From: Lachnospiraceae bacterium
GTDB taxonomy: Bacteria; Bacillota; Clostridia; Lachnospirales; Lachnospiraceae
Assembly: GCA_016281605.1 (NCBI GenBank)
Contig: JAEEJA010000016.1
Location: 24,292 to 88,291, forward strand
Direction of reading: 5' to 3'
Length of the DNA stretch: 64,000 nucleotides
A program made the translations under genes and the position numbers. The first letter of the stretch is position 1. Each line of letters starts with the position of its first letter. The notes below the pieces were generated by a model. It was not told the origin of the DNA and did no database searches. It was given only the letters and a program-made list of their open reading frames with translations. Shown here piece after piece: positions 45,045 to 54,512 of the stretch.

Positions 45045-45150
45045 TGTGGATAACTTTTTTTAAATTCATTTATATACCTAAAAAGGGTAAAAAAATTATC
45101 CACATTAAATGGGGATAATTTTCTCCATAAAATGTGGATAATGTGTATAA
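45045..45150. promoter_or_regulatory. Cluster of DnaA boxes upstream of the helicase-loader genes
   Basis: Exact TTATCCACA boxes occur at 45045-45053 (minus), 45096-45104 (plus) and 45133-45141 (minus). A TTATACACA box at 45142-45150 (minus) directly abuts the third. A one-mismatch copy lies at 45110-45118, and another weak copy at 45013-45021. The DNA between boxes is very AT-rich. The group sits in the 254-base gap between murC and the DnaD-like gene, both on the minus strand. Confidence 0.75.
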
Positions 45151-45151
45151 C

Positions 45152-46537
45152 TTACATATTAACCAGTTCTTTTCCTATGTTTACTACATTTCCGGCTCCC
45201 ATAGTTATCAACAAATCACCTTTTGAACATTTTTTTATAAAATATTTCTTAATATCTTCAAAGTTGTCTATGTGAACTGCATGACCACCTAATCGGTTGA
45301 TTTCATCAGCAAGCATGGAAGAGTTAATATCACCCGGATCAGCTTCTCTTGCAGCATAGATATCTGCTACAACTATATGCTCAGCAGTAGATAAAACCTT
45401 TGCAAAATCCTCAAAAAGAGCCTTGGTTCTTGAGTATGTATGAGGTTGAAATACCAGCCAGAAATGGTTTTTTGGATAGTTTCTTGCAGCTTCGAGTGTA
45501 GCTTTTATCTCCGTTGGATGATGTGCATAATCATCTATTACAGTAACTGAGTTAAATTCTCCCAATTTTTCAAAACGTCGTTTGGTTCCTCCGTAAGAGG
45601 CAAGAGCCTTACAGATGATATCATAATCTATACCATGTAGTCTTGCCATGGCGATTGCGGAAAGTGCATTTGATACATTATGTTCTCCCACTACATTTAA
45701 AGAGCATCTTCCCTGCTCACCCGCTTTGTCGATTATGGTAAATGAAGGATGACCGTTTTCGTCATAGGTTATATCCTTGGCGGTGTAATCAAAATCTCCG
45801 TTTAGACCGAATGTTTTAACTTCTGCCTTGCAATCGCTGTATATATAATCAATATTATCGATATTTCCGTTTATAATCAGATGACCGTTTTCAGGAAGAA
45901 GAGCGGCAAATGCTTTAAATGAATTGCGAATATCATCAATATCCTTGAAAAAATCTAAGTGATCCGCATCTATATTAAGAATGATTGCATCTGTTGGGAA
46001 AAACTGTAGGAAACTGTTTGTGTATTCGCAGGATTCAGTTAAAAAGTAATCTGAATGTCCGATATGGATATTCCCGCCTATACCGTCTAAAAGGCCGCCT
46101 ACAGATATAGTAGGATCCAGATTTGCCTGCATAAATATATAGCTAAGCATGGAAGTGGTTGTTGTCTTTCCATGGGTACCCGAAACATTTAATGCGTGAG
46201 TGTAACACTTCATGATTTGACCAAGGAGTTGTGAGCGCTCCATGATAGGTATTCCAAGCTCTTTTGCATCCAGGTACTCAGGATTATCCTTTGAAATAGC
46301 AGCTGTTGCAACAAAAAGGTCCAAATCCTTTGTAAGATTTCCTTTAACCTGTGAATAGTTTATTTTTATTCCCGCATTTTCAAGGGCTTCTGTGATTTCA
46401 GACTTCTTTATGTCAGAACCGCTTACTTTAAAGTTGTAATGATTGAGGAGAGTAGCAAGACCACTCATACTTATTCCGCCAATTCCTGAAAAATAAACAT
46501 TTATAGGTTCATTTAGATTTATATTCATCATTTTCAC
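45152..46537 (-). CDS. murC: UDP-N-acetylmuramate--L-alanine ligase
   Basis: Adds L-Ala to UDP-MurNAc with ATP, the first peptide step of peptidoglycan synthesis, in the cytosol. The 461-residue length is normal. N-terminal GIGGISMSGLA (about residues 17-27), ATP loop SGTHGKTTTTSML (about 118-130) and DDYAHHPTEIKATLEAAR (about 333-350) are the three expected domains' signatures. Start may be GTG 46537 or ATG 46531; the AAGAAAG site fits either. The stop lies two bases from the last DnaA box. Confidence 0.97.
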   Translation of the reverse strand: MKMMNINLNEPINVYFSGIGGISMSGLATLLNHYNFKVSGSDIKKSEITEALENAGIKINYSQVKGNLTKDLDLFVATAAISKDNPEYLDAKELGIPIMERSQLLGQIMKCYTHALNVSGTHGKTTTTSMLSYIFMQANLDPTISVGGLLDGIGGNIHIGHSDYFLTESCEYTNSFLQFFPTDAIILNIDADHLDFFKDIDDIRNSFKAFAALLPENGHLIINGNIDNIDYIYSDCKAEVKTFGLNGDFDYTAKDITYDENGHPSFTIIDKAGEQGRCSLNVVGEHNVSNALSAIAMARLHGIDYDIICKALASYGGTKRRFEKLGEFNSVTVIDDYAHHPTEIKATLEAARNYPKNHFWLVFQPHTYSRTKALFEDFAKVLSTAEHIVVADIYAAREADPGDINSSMLADEINRLGGHAVHIDNFEDIKKYFIKKCSKGDLLITMGAGNVVNIGKELVNM

Positions 46538-46707
46538 ACTTTCTTTCTTATAATTACAATAATAGTAAAAATAGGAATAAATTCATTTTTTAATATCAGC
46601 CCCTATAATATCACAATCTTTATTGTAATATCAAGACTTTATAAAGTATCCTATCTTCTCTGAATTAAAATTTAAACAAAAAAATTGAATTTTTTGTGTT
46701 TTTTTTG

Positions 46708-46736
46708 TTCACAATTAACAAAAACTGTGTTATACT
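46708..46736 (+). promoter_or_regulatory. Promoter of glgC-glgD
   Basis: TTCACA at 46708-46713 and TATACT at 46731-46736 with a 17-base spacer; the leader is about 25 bases. Confidence 0.7.
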
Positions 46737-46767
46737 CTTATTTATCATAAACAAGCGAGGTGATAAC

Positions 46768-48039
46768 GTGATTAAGAAGGAAATGATTGCAATGCTTCTG
46801 GCAGGTGGTCAGGGCTCACGTCTTGGCGTTTTGACCGCAAATGTTGCAAAGCCTGCTGTTGCATTTGGTGGAAAGTACAGAATTATTGACTTTCCTCTGA
46901 GTAACTGTATTAATTCCGGCGTAGATACCGTAGGTGTTTTGACACAGTATCAGCCACTGGCCCTTAATACTCATATCGGAATAGGTATTCCGTGGGATTT
47001 GGACCGTAATGTTGGTGGTGTTTCCATACTTCCGCCATACGAGAAGAGCACAAGCAGTGAGTGGTACACAGGTACAGCTAATGCTATTTATCAGAACTTA
47101 CGTTTTATGGAGTATTATAATCCTGATTATGTTCTCATACTTGGTGGAGATCATATATATAAGATGGATTACGAGGTTATGCTCGACTTCCATAAGGAGA
47201 ATAAAGCAGATGTAACATTGGCTACATTGGCAGTTCCTATGGAAGAGGCAAGTAGATTCGGTATCGTTATTACCGATGATAATAAGCAGATACAGGAATT
47301 TGAGGAAAAGCCTGAACACCCAAGGTCAAACCTCGCTTCCATGGGTATTTATATTTTCTCATGGCCCGTGCTTAGAGATGCACTTATTAAGCTTAAAGAT
47401 CAGCCTTCATGTGATTTTGGAAAGCATATTATTCCTTATCTTCATGAGAAGGGATCTAGAATATTTGCTTATGAGTTTAACGGATATTGGAAGGATGTAG
47501 GAACTCTCGGTGCTTACTGGGAGGCTAATATGGAGCTTATTGACCTCATACCCGTATTTAATCTGTATGAAGAATTTTGGAAAATCTTTACTAAGACAGA
47601 GAAGATTCCTCCACAGTACATAGATTCGGAGGCCGTCATAGATAAAGCTATAATCGGAGAGGCTTCGGAAATTTACGGTGAAGTTCATAACTCGGTTATC
47701 GGAGCCGGAGTTGTAATAAAGAAGGGCGCCGTAGTTCGGGATTCGATTATTATGAATTCTGTAGAAATCGGTGAAGGCACAATAGTTGATAAAGCTATCA
47801 TCGCTGAAAATACAAAGATTGGTGCCGATTGCGAGCTTGGTATAGGTGAAGAAGCACCTAATAAGGTTAAGCCAAGTGTATATTCATTCGGATTGGTTAC
47901 TATTGGTGAAGATTCAGTTGTTCCTGATGGTGTTAAGATTGGAAAGAACACAGCTATTTCAGGTATTACTGAAAGCGCAGATTATCCGGGCAATGCTCTT
48001 GCTGCAGGAGAGACTTTGATTAAGGTAGGTGATAGATGA
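46768..48039 (+). CDS. glgC: Glucose-1-phosphate adenylyltransferase
   Basis: Makes ADP-glucose for glycogen synthesis. 423 residues. N-terminal nucleotidyltransferase motif [14 protein letters not shown], active-site [12 protein letters not shown], and the regulatory PxxK-like loop [15 protein letters not shown] are present; a C-terminal left-handed beta-helix (about 300-400) carries hexapeptide repeats. The GTG at 46768 has GAGGTG upstream; earlier in-frame codons overlap the promoter. Overlaps glgD by four bases, as expected for the GlgC-GlgD heterotetramer of Firmicutes. Confidence 0.96.
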   Translation: MIKKEMIAMLLAGGQGSRLGVLTANVAKPAVAFGGKYRIIDFPLSNCINSGVDTVGVLTQYQPLALNTHIGIGIPWDLDRNVGGVSILPPYEKSTSSEWYTGTANAIYQNLRFMEYYNPDYVLILGGDHIYKMDYEVMLDFHKENKADVTLATLAVPMEEASRFGIVITDDNKQIQEFEEKPEHPRSNLASMGIYIFSWPVLRDALIKLKDQPSCDFGKHIIPYLHEKGSRIFAYEFNGYWKDVGTLGAYWEANMELIDLIPVFNLYEEFWKIFTKTEKIPPQYIDSEAVIDKAIIGEASEIYGEVHNSVIGAGVVIKKGAVVRDSIIMNSVEIGEGTIVDKAIIAENTKIGADCELGIGEEAPNKVKPSVYSFGLVTIGEDSVVPDGVKIGKNTAISGITESADYPGNALAAGETLIKVGDR

Positions 48040-49160
48040 TGAGAGCTATTGGCATTGTTTTGGCTGGTGGTAACAGCAGCCGCATGAAAGAATTATCAAA
48101 TAAGAGAGCTATCGCTGCCATGCCGATAGCAGGAGGCTTCAGAAGTGTTGACTTCGTACTCAGTAACATGAGTAATTCTCATATACAGAAGGTAGCAGTA
48201 TTTACACAGTTCAACGCTAAGTCACTTAATGAACATCTTAATTCTTCTAAGTGGTGGGATTTTGGACGTAAGCAGGGTGGACTTTATGTATTTACTCCTA
48301 CAACTACACCTGACAACAGCTATTGGTACAGAGGTACTGCAGATGCTATCGCTCAGAACATGACTTACTTAAGAAACAGTCATGAGCCATATGTTATTAT
48401 TGCTTCAGGTGATGGTATCTATAAGCTTGATTATAACAAGGTTCTTGAGTATCATATTGCCAAGAAAGCTGATATTACCGTTGTTGTTTCAAAGCTAAAC
48501 GAAAGGGAAGACGCTAGTCGATTTGGTGTGGTTGATATCGATTCAGAGGGACGTATAAGTGATTTTGAAGAGAAGCCTATCGGAACAAGTAATCACATTG
48601 TTTCAACAGGTATTTATGTTATCAGACGTCGACTTCTGATTGAGCTTATTGAAAAGTCAGTTCAGGAAGAGAAATACGATTTTGTTAAAGATATTCTTAT
48701 TAGATATCGTAACATAAAGAAAATCTATGCTTATAAGATGGATTCATACTGGAGTAACATAGCTTCCGTTGATTCTTATTACAGAACAAATATGGATTTC
48801 TTAAAGCCTGACGTTAGAGATTATTTCTTTAAGCAGTATCCTGATATTTATTCTAAGGTACAGGATCTTCCTCCGGCTAAGTATAACGAGGGTGCTGTGG
48901 TTAAGAATAGTCTTGTGTCCAGTGGATGTATAGTTAACGGAACTGTTGAGAATTCTATTCTTTTCAAGGAAGTTTACGTTGGAAACAACTGTACAATTAA
49001 AAATTCCATAATTCTTAACGATGTTTATATCGGAGATAATACTCATATTGAGAATTGTATAGTAGAGAGTAGAGATACTATCAGAGCCAATGCGAATTAC
49101 GTAGGTGATCCTGATAATATCAAGATTGTAGTTGAAAAGACAGAGCGTTACGCTTTGTAA
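48036..49160 (+). CDS. glgD: GlgD subunit of glucose-1-phosphate adenylyltransferase
   Basis: A 374-residue paralogue of GlgC. It keeps the fold ([38 protein letters not shown]), but several catalytic and allosteric positions differ from GlgC, as in other GlgD proteins that act as a regulatory or helper subunit. The start overlaps the glgC stop (ATGA), so equal synthesis is likely. The C-terminal beta-helix is shorter than in GlgC. Confidence 0.93.
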   Translation: MMRAIGIVLAGGNSSRMKELSNKRAIAAMPIAGGFRSVDFVLSNMSNSHIQKVAVFTQFNAKSLNEHLNSSKWWDFGRKQGGLYVFTPTTTPDNSYWYRGTADAIAQNMTYLRNSHEPYVIIASGDGIYKLDYNKVLEYHIAKKADITVVVSKLNEREDASRFGVVDIDSEGRISDFEEKPIGTSNHIVSTGIYVIRRRLLIELIEKSVQEEKYDFVKDILIRYRNIKKIYAYKMDSYWSNIASVDSYYRTNMDFLKPDVRDYFFKQYPDIYSKVQDLPPAKYNEGAVVKNSLVSSGCIVNGTVENSILFKEVYVGNNCTIKNSIILNDVYIGDNTHIENCIVESRDTIRANANYVGDPDNIKIVVEKTERYAL

Positions 49161-49187
49161 TATAATTTTTTTTTACAGGAGGTACAT

Positions 49188-49472
49188 ATGGATATTACAG
49201 ATATCAGAGTGAGAATGATAGCAAAGAGTGGTCGTATGAAGGCTGTTGTTTCTATCACCATTGACAATGAATTCGTTGTTCATGACATCAAGGTTATTGA
49301 AGGAGATCAGGGCTTATTTATAGCAATGCCTTCGAGAAAATCATCTGATGGAGAGTATAGAGATATAGCTCATCCAATCAATTCTGAAACTAGGAACAGA
49401 ATTCAGAGCCTTATCCTTGATAAGTATGCTGAAGCAGAAAAAGAAGCGCCTGCAGAAAATTTTGAGGAATGA
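49188..49472 (+). CDS. spoVG: SpoVG regulatory protein
   Basis: A 94-residue nucleic-acid-binding protein, here [32 protein letters not shown] at the start, then [21 protein letters not shown] (split across residues 45-65), the hallmark of the family. SpoVG affects septation, envelope and RNA metabolism, also in species that do not sporulate. GGAGG precedes the ATG. It follows glgD by 27 bases and may share the transcript. Confidence 0.95.
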   Translation: MDITDIRVRMIAKSGRMKAVVSITIDNEFVVHDIKVIEGDQGLFIAMPSRKSSDGEYRDIAHPINSETRNRIQSLILDKYAEAEKEAPAENFEE

Positions 49473-49718
49473 GGAAGACCTTGATATCGTATAATCCATT
49501 GCCGTAGCATATATTCATTATGAGTTTACGACGGCAATTGAACGGTGGGGATTAAAAAACTCTTTGGAGAAAATTGTATAAATGGGGTTTAACGGCTATG
49601 GCCTTGTAAGTGGTGCATAGCCGTTTCTTTGTGCTTGAAATAAGTATTAGAAGCACCTTACTTTTTAGCGAAGTGAAAGTATAGATTATGTTGAACAAGA
49701 AAAGGAAAGAAATTAACT
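49473..49718 (+). other. Intergenic region with nested hairpins and a terminator
   Basis: TAATCC 49492-49497 with GGATTA 49549-49554 and, inside it, ATTGCCGT 49498-49505 with ACGGCAAT 49531-49538 form a nested stem. A TATAAT overlaps its start (49490-49495), but a matching -35 is poor. Then AACGGCTATG 49591-49600 and CATAGCCGTT 49616-49625 with TCTTT form a probable terminator. No gene was found. Confidence 0.5.
49591..49630 (+). terminator. Probable terminator after spoVG
   Basis: A perfect 10-bp stem with a 15-base loop followed by TCTTT. The T run is short, so efficiency may be partial. Confidence 0.6.
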
Positions 49719-50267
49719 ATGAAAAAAATATATTTTACAAGACATGGACAAACATTTTGGAATGTGGAAAATAAAATATGCGGAGCGACTGACATAGAGC
49801 TTACGGAATACGGAAAAGAGCAGGCGAGGAAGCTTGGAAATATGATAAAAACAAAGATTGACAGTGGTGAACTTCATATAGATATGATTATTAGTTCGCC
49901 TCTTTCAAGGGCATTTGATACTTCTGCCATCGTATCCGAGATTACAGGTATACCTATGAAAAGTGATGACAGAGTAAAGGAGCAAAACTTTGGCAAGTAT
50001 GAGGGGACAGCAAGAGACGGTCTTGAATTTAAGGCATCTAAAAGGAATTTTATAGATTCGTACGAAGGTGGAGAAAACATGTTAAAACTCGCCCAGCGTA
50101 TATACAATATACTGGACGAGCTTAAAGAAGATGATAATATATACTTAATAGTCGCACATAATGGAATTGCAAGATCCGTTAATTCCTATTTTTCCGATAT
50201 GTCCAATGAGGCTTATGGAGACTTTGGAATCAAGAATTGTGAGTTAAAAACATATGAGTATATCTAA
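49719..50267 (+). CDS. Histidine phosphatase family protein (phosphoglycerate-mutase-like)
   Basis: A 182-residue cytosolic phosphatase. The catalytic RHGQTFWNVE lies at residues 8-17 (His9 nucleophile), and the second histidine is in VAHNGIARS near residue 147. The length and the ICGATDIELTEYG segment match small broad-range phosphatases such as CobC/GpmB-like proteins rather than true glycolytic mutases. The substrate is unknown. Its stop overlaps the convergent flavoprotein gene by four bases, with no terminator between. Confidence 0.88.
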   Translation: MKKIYFTRHGQTFWNVENKICGATDIELTEYGKEQARKLGNMIKTKIDSGELHIDMIISSPLSRAFDTSAIVSEITGIPMKSDDRVKEQNFGKYEGTARDGLEFKASKRNFIDSYEGGENMLKLAQRIYNILDELKEDDNIYLIVAHNGIARSVNSYFSDMSNEAYGDFGIKNCELKTYEYI

Positions 50268-51115
50268 GCTTTTGCGAGGTAAGCAACTGCTGAAAGTGCA
50301 GCAATATTACCTTCTCCGGCGGCTTTGATATACTGATATGGTGTACCGGTTATATCGCCGCATGCAAAGCAACCTGGAATATTGGTAGCCATATTTCTGT
50401 CAACTACTATATGAGCTTCGAGTGTTTCAAGGCCGGGAAGAAGCTTTCCCGGAGATATGCTGTCACGAAGTACGAAAACTCCGTCACACTCATAACTTCC
50501 GCCATCGGTTTCTACAACTCTCTTTCCGTTGTTTTCAGATATGGAAAGGGGGTTTTCGTTTATAATCCTAATATCTTTTGAAAGGTTTACATCCTCTTTG
50601 TATACAGGAATATATATAACACTTTCCGCAACTTCGTTTAAGTAGGAAGCCTCGGATTCCTCTTTCTGATTATAACCTATAACCACAGCTGTTTTACCTT
50701 TGTAAAGTGGAGCGTCGCAGGTAGCACAGTAGCTGACTCCCCGTCCGAGGAGCTCGTCTTCTCCGGGAAGCGGCTTACCTGCTACAACACCTGTAGATAT
50801 GATGCATGTAGAAGCTTCATATATGGTTTCGCCGGCTTGAATAGAAAATGATTTACCCATGGGATAAATCATACTTACTTTTGCTTCAGTAAGGCTTATA
50901 TCCATAGCTTCCAGATGTTTATAAAGCGCATCTGCAAGGTCCTTTCCACTTACATTCGGAAATCCGGGATAATTTTGGATGAGATGAGTTTTTTCTAGTT
51001 TTCCGCCACCCCTTGAACCGAAGATAATAACACTTTTTCCTCTTAGTTTTGATGTTATAGCGGCTGATATACCACCGGGACCGGCGCCGATTATAGCAAT
51101 ATCGTATTTTTCCAT
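50264..51115 (-). CDS. Thioredoxin-reductase-like flavoprotein lacking NADPH motifs
   Basis: A 283-residue FAD protein with the TrxR fold. FAD loop GAGPGGISAA is at residues 9-18, the redox pair is CATC (near 128-131), and the C-terminal FAD motif is GCFACGDITGTPYQ. The pyridine-nucleotide domain is odd: VVIGYNQKEESEA replaces the GGGxSAxEEA loop, and the usual HRR for the NADPH phosphate is absent. This pattern fits the ferredoxin-linked TrxR group (FFTR) known from Clostridia. ATG 51115 has AAAGGGGG upstream; 51124 is too close. No thioredoxin gene is adjacent. Confidence 0.85.
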   Translation of the reverse strand: MEKYDIAIIGAGPGGISAAITSKLRGKSVIIFGSRGGGKLEKTHLIQNYPGFPNVSGKDLADALYKHLEAMDISLTEAKVSMIYPMGKSFSIQAGETIYEASTCIISTGVVAGKPLPGEDELLGRGVSYCATCDAPLYKGKTAVVIGYNQKEESEASYLNEVAESVIYIPVYKEDVNLSKDIRIINENPLSISENNGKRVVETDGGSYECDGVFVLRDSISPGKLLPGLETLEAHIVVDRNMATNIPGCFACGDITGTPYQYIKAAGEGNIAALSAVAYLAKA

Positions 51116-51124
51116 GTTATACAT

Positions 51125-51398
51125 CCCCCTTTATATAATAGTGATAAAACAAGTATATTTTCATTAAAAAACCATAAATATTAATGTTTTTATATAATTA
51201 CAATTAATATATTATATAATAAATGTCAAGTAATTCTTTTAATTTTAGTATTATTATTGTATACTAGAGTTTGAGATTGATTCAGTCGGAATTCAAGCTC
51301 CTAACGAGTGAGATACTTCGCAAGGCGTGACTTTTATTGACCGTTGGATACGATCATAAACAGCAATCATGAAAATCACAACCCAAAAATGTTTATAA
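51125..51398. other. AT-rich intergenic region between divergent genes
   Basis: Upstream of both the flavoprotein and CE2 esterase genes. A TATACT near 51259 could be the -10 for the esterase; its -35 is unclear. No repeat, RNA or gene was recognised. Confidence 0.4.
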
Positions 51399-51410
51399 TT
51401 GGAGGTTTAT

Positions 51411-52511
51411 ATGAGATTTAATGCTACAGAAGAGTGTGTAAAGGTTATGGGGAGAACCGTTTACAGAGATAATATCCGTTTTCTTGGTTATTCTGCTTCA
51501 TCCATAAGTTTTGTATTTGAGGGAAAGAAGGTTTCCATAGGTGTAATTACCGATGAGAAAGAGAAAACAGACTTTTTTCATGCGTATTTGGGAATATTTG
51601 CATATGACTCAGAAGGTAAAATAATAGATTTAGGTGGAGTTAACAAAGAGAAAAGAATTGAAATCCTAAAATCTAAGGAAAATTATGATATATTTGAAGC
51701 AGATAAAGAGGGAGTATATACTATAAAGATAGTAAAATATTCCGAAGCAGAATACGATACATGCGGAATCAAATATATAGAAACCGATAGCGATAATCCT
51801 GTTAAACCTGCACCAAAAGCTCTTCACAGGGTTGAGGTAATAGGTGATTCCATAACCTGTGGTTACGGAACGGAAGGAAATGAAGATGAGTATATACACA
51901 GAACCGAAACCGAAAATCCTATCAGTGCATACGCTTGTACCGCACTTAGTGAATTTGACGCGGATTACAACATAGTAGCATGGAATGGAAAAGGCATACT
52001 AACAGGCTACATAGGAGAGGATACACCTCCGGTTAAGGATCAGAGCTGGCTTATAAGCATGCTTTATGATTATACTGATGCAGGTCTTGAAAGAGATTAC
52101 TTTAAGGCAGATAAAAGGGATTGGGAAGTATGGGATAATGCTGTATTTGATCCTGAACTTATCATAATGAATCTTGGTACCAATGATTGCAGTTATACCA
52201 GAGGAGATGAAAGCAGAAGCTTAGAGTATACTGATGTTTATGTTGGTTTTTTGGAAAAGGTACATGCAAAAAATCCGGAAGCAAAGCTTTTATGCATACT
52301 TGGAATGATGGACGAGCGGCTAAATGATTATGTAAAGCTTGCAGTAAAGCGCTTCAGTGAAAAGCACAGTGATGCCACAATCAGATTCGAAGCATTTCCG
52401 ACTCAAACAGTGGAAGACGGTTATGGTATAAATTTTCATCCAACTCCTAAGTACCATGCAAAAGCAGGAAAGAAGCTTGCAGGCATTATTAGAGATTATA
52501 TGGGTTGGTAG
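51411..52511 (+). CDS. CE2-family acetylesterase, intracellular
   Basis: A 366-residue esterase of carbohydrate esterase family 2: an N-terminal jelly-roll (about 1-130) and an SGNH hydrolase domain. The nucleophile is Ser147 in IGDSITCGYG, the Gly and Asn blocks are WNGKGI and NLGTNDCS, and the catalytic His is His343 in NFHPTPKYH. The Asp usually three residues before the His is absent; CE2 members with a Ser-His dyad are known. No signal peptide, so it would deacetylate imported xylo- or manno-oligosaccharides. The ATG at 51411 has GGAGG. Confidence 0.88.
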   Translation: MRFNATEECVKVMGRTVYRDNIRFLGYSASSISFVFEGKKVSIGVITDEKEKTDFFHAYLGIFAYDSEGKIIDLGGVNKEKRIEILKSKENYDIFEADKEGVYTIKIVKYSEAEYDTCGIKYIETDSDNPVKPAPKALHRVEVIGDSITCGYGTEGNEDEYIHRTETENPISAYACTALSEFDADYNIVAWNGKGILTGYIGEDTPPVKDQSWLISMLYDYTDAGLERDYFKADKRDWEVWDNAVFDPELIIMNLGTNDCSYTRGDESRSLEYTDVYVGFLEKVHAKNPEAKLLCILGMMDERLNDYVKLAVKRFSEKHSDATIRFEAFPTQTVEDGYGINFHPTPKYHAKAGKKLAGIIRDYMGW

Positions 52512-52535
52512 ATAAAGAAAAAGAAAGGATAGTAA

Positions 52536-53360
52536 ATGGAGGACAAACCGAAAAAAAGGGAAAAAAGGCGTAGTGATAAGGAGTATAATGGATATAAAGG
52601 TGCTTCTTATGAAAAAAATGAAAATCTTATAGAAGGCAGAAATGCTTGTTTAGAGGCATACAGAGCAGGAAAGACGATTGATAAGATTTTTATTCTCGAT
52701 GGTGCCAAGGAAGGTCAGATACAGACTATAATTAAGGAAGCACGTAAATCTGGAAGCATTATAAATTTTGTAAAAAAAGAGCGACTCGACAGTATGTCAT
52801 CTACAGGAAAGCACCAGGGTGTTATCGCAGTTGCTGCCGCATACGCATATGCAGAGCTTGAAGATATATTTGATTTGGCTGCAAAGAAGGGAGAAAGCCC
52901 TTTTATAATAATCGCAGATAAGATAGAAGATCCTCATAATCTGGGTTCTATCATAAGGACCGCAAATCTCGCAGGAGCACACGGAATCATAGTTCCAAAG
53001 CACCATGCAGTAGGACTTACAGCTGTAGTTTCTAAGGCTTCTGCCGGAGCGATTAACTACACTCCGGTTGTAAAGGTTGTAAATATAGCAAGAACTATAG
53101 AAGAACTCAAGGAAAAGGGTCTATGGTTTGTATGTGCTGACATGGGTGGAGAGAGCATGTATGAGCTGAATATGACCGGCCCCATAGGATTAGTTATGGG
53201 AGCTGAAGGAACAGGCGTAAGCAGACTTGTAAAAGAAAAGTGCGATATGACAGCTCAGATTCCGATGAAGGGTGATATTGATTCATTAAATGTTTCGGTA
53301 GCCTGTGGAGTACTCGCTTTTGAGATAGCAAGACAAAGAGCGGGATATGGTATAAAATAA
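52536..53360 (+). CDS. rlmB: SpoU/TrmH-family 23S rRNA 2'-O-methyltransferase
   Basis: A 274-residue SPOUT methyltransferase. A lysine-rich tail (1-28) precedes a substrate-binding domain (about 30-105) and the trefoil-knot domain with DKIEDPHNLGSIIRTAN, LVMGAEGTGVSRLV and IPMKGDIDSLNVSVA, the three SAM-binding motifs. RlmB methylates G2251 in the P loop of 23S rRNA; the assignment among SpoU paralogues is likely but not certain. AAAGGA precedes the ATG; it starts 24 bases after the CE2 gene. Confidence 0.9.
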   Translation: MEDKPKKREKRRSDKEYNGYKGASYEKNENLIEGRNACLEAYRAGKTIDKIFILDGAKEGQIQTIIKEARKSGSIINFVKKERLDSMSSTGKHQGVIAVAAAYAYAELEDIFDLAAKKGESPFIIIADKIEDPHNLGSIIRTANLAGAHGIIVPKHHAVGLTAVVSKASAGAINYTPVVKVVNIARTIEELKEKGLWFVCADMGGESMYELNMTGPIGLVMGAEGTGVSRLVKEKCDMTAQIPMKGDIDSLNVSVACGVLAFEIARQRAGYGIK

Positions 53361-53377
53361 TAGTAAAATGATCATAA

Positions 53378-53413
53378 AAAAGCCCTTGATAGGTAATCCA
53401 ATCAAGGACTTTT
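53378..53413. terminator. Bidirectional terminator after rlmB and the SPFH gene
   Basis: CCTTGAT at 53384-53390 pairs with ATCAAGG at 53401-53407, extended by AAAAG/CTTTT across one mismatch. A and T runs lie on both sides. Confidence 0.75.
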
Positions 53414-53449
53414 GATTTTTACACTGATTTATATTGATTGTAAAAGGGC

Positions 53450-54475
53450 TTACGCCAGCTTATTACCGCAGTTTGCACAGAACTTTGCTCCGTTTGTAGG
53501 TGAACCGCAGTTAGGGCAGAACTTAGGGATATTGGCATCTCCGCCTGCTCCCTGCTGAGGTTGCTGCATACCCACATTCTGCTGAGGTTGTTGCTGCATA
53601 CCCATGTTCTGTTGAGGCTGCTGACCATTCATATTCATGTTGTTCATCATCTGATTGGCCATTGTCATACCCATCATCATCTCAGCCATGTTACCCATGG
53701 TAGAGTTTCCGCCGCTAAGCTTTCCATCAGCCATAGCATCTGTCATAGTAAGAGTCTGATATCTGTTAACATCACCAACCATAGCCTGAGCAGCGTTCTT
53801 TGTAATCATCTGCTGAACTTCCTCAGGATAGTTAAAGTTCATGATAGAGAAGCCTGTAATACTAATACCATCCTTAGATGTCTGCATATCAAGATCACTC
53901 TTAATTCCTTCAGATATATCAAAAGCATTGGCCTGAAGGTTGAACATATCCTTACCTTCTTTGCTGATCCACTTCATAAGAAGCTGATCAAGAACAGTAG
54001 TGATACGAAGCTTTACATCATCAACACTATAAGTATCTTTAACACCTGCAACCTTATCAATAAGAGTAACATAATCACTTATCTTAAAGTTAGCTGTACC
54101 GTTTGCTCTTATAGGAAGACCACCCGGAAGTGCAGGAGTCGGGAGCATAACAGGTCCCTTTGTTCCCCACTTTATGGTAAACTCCTTAGTATTTACAAAT
54201 AATACTTCTGCACGCATACCACTGTTGAAACCAAACTTAAATCCCTTTAGGGTTGATAAGAAAGGTATGATCTGTGTCTCTATATCGTATTCTCCATCAT
54301 CCTGGAAGATACCCTCTATCTTACCGTTGTTAAGGAAGATTGCATCTTGACCGGGGCGGATGATAAGTTTTGAGCCTTTTTTGATCTCCTTGTTTTTCCA
54401 CTTCCAGAAGATCATGTCTTCGCGCCACTCTTCCCATTCTACTACATTTAAAAACTGATTACTGAATAATCCCAT
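53450..54475 (-). CDS. SPFH-domain protein with C-terminal zinc ribbon (YdjI-like)
   Basis: A 341-residue cytosolic protein. Residues about 15-235 form an SPFH/virion-core domain (NVVEWEEWREDMIFWKWKN start, then GSKLIIRPGQDAIFLNNG). A Met/Gln/Asn-rich linker with repeated QQP units (about 260-310) leads to a zinc ribbon CPNCG...CANCG at the end. This layout matches B. subtilis YdjI, which recruits PspA to the membrane. ATG 54475 has AAAGGGG upstream. It follows pspA by 37 bases; the YdjG and YdjH partners are not adjacent. Confidence 0.88.
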   Translation of the reverse strand: MGLFSNQFLNVVEWEEWREDMIFWKWKNKEIKKGSKLIIRPGQDAIFLNNGKIEGIFQDDGEYDIETQIIPFLSTLKGFKFGFNSGMRAEVLFVNTKEFTIKWGTKGPVMLPTPALPGGLPIRANGTANFKISDYVTLIDKVAGVKDTYSVDDVKLRITTVLDQLLMKWISKEGKDMFNLQANAFDISEGIKSDLDMQTSKDGISITGFSIMNFNYPEEVQQMITKNAAQAMVGDVNRYQTLTMTDAMADGKLSGGNSTMGNMAEMMMGMTMANQMMNNMNMNGQQPQQNMGMQQQPQQNVGMQQPQQGAGGDANIPKFCPNCGSPTNGAKFCANCGNKLA

Positions 54476-54512
54476 CTTAGAAACCCCTTTCAATTATTAT
54501 GTATGTCTCTTT

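Noticed and set aside
45001..45151. DnaA-box cluster as the chromosomal origin
   Set aside because: No dnaA, dnaN, rpmH or gyr genes are near, and gene direction does not diverge from this point: both flanking genes are on the minus strand and most genes on either side are on the plus strand. A regulatory site is the simpler reading.
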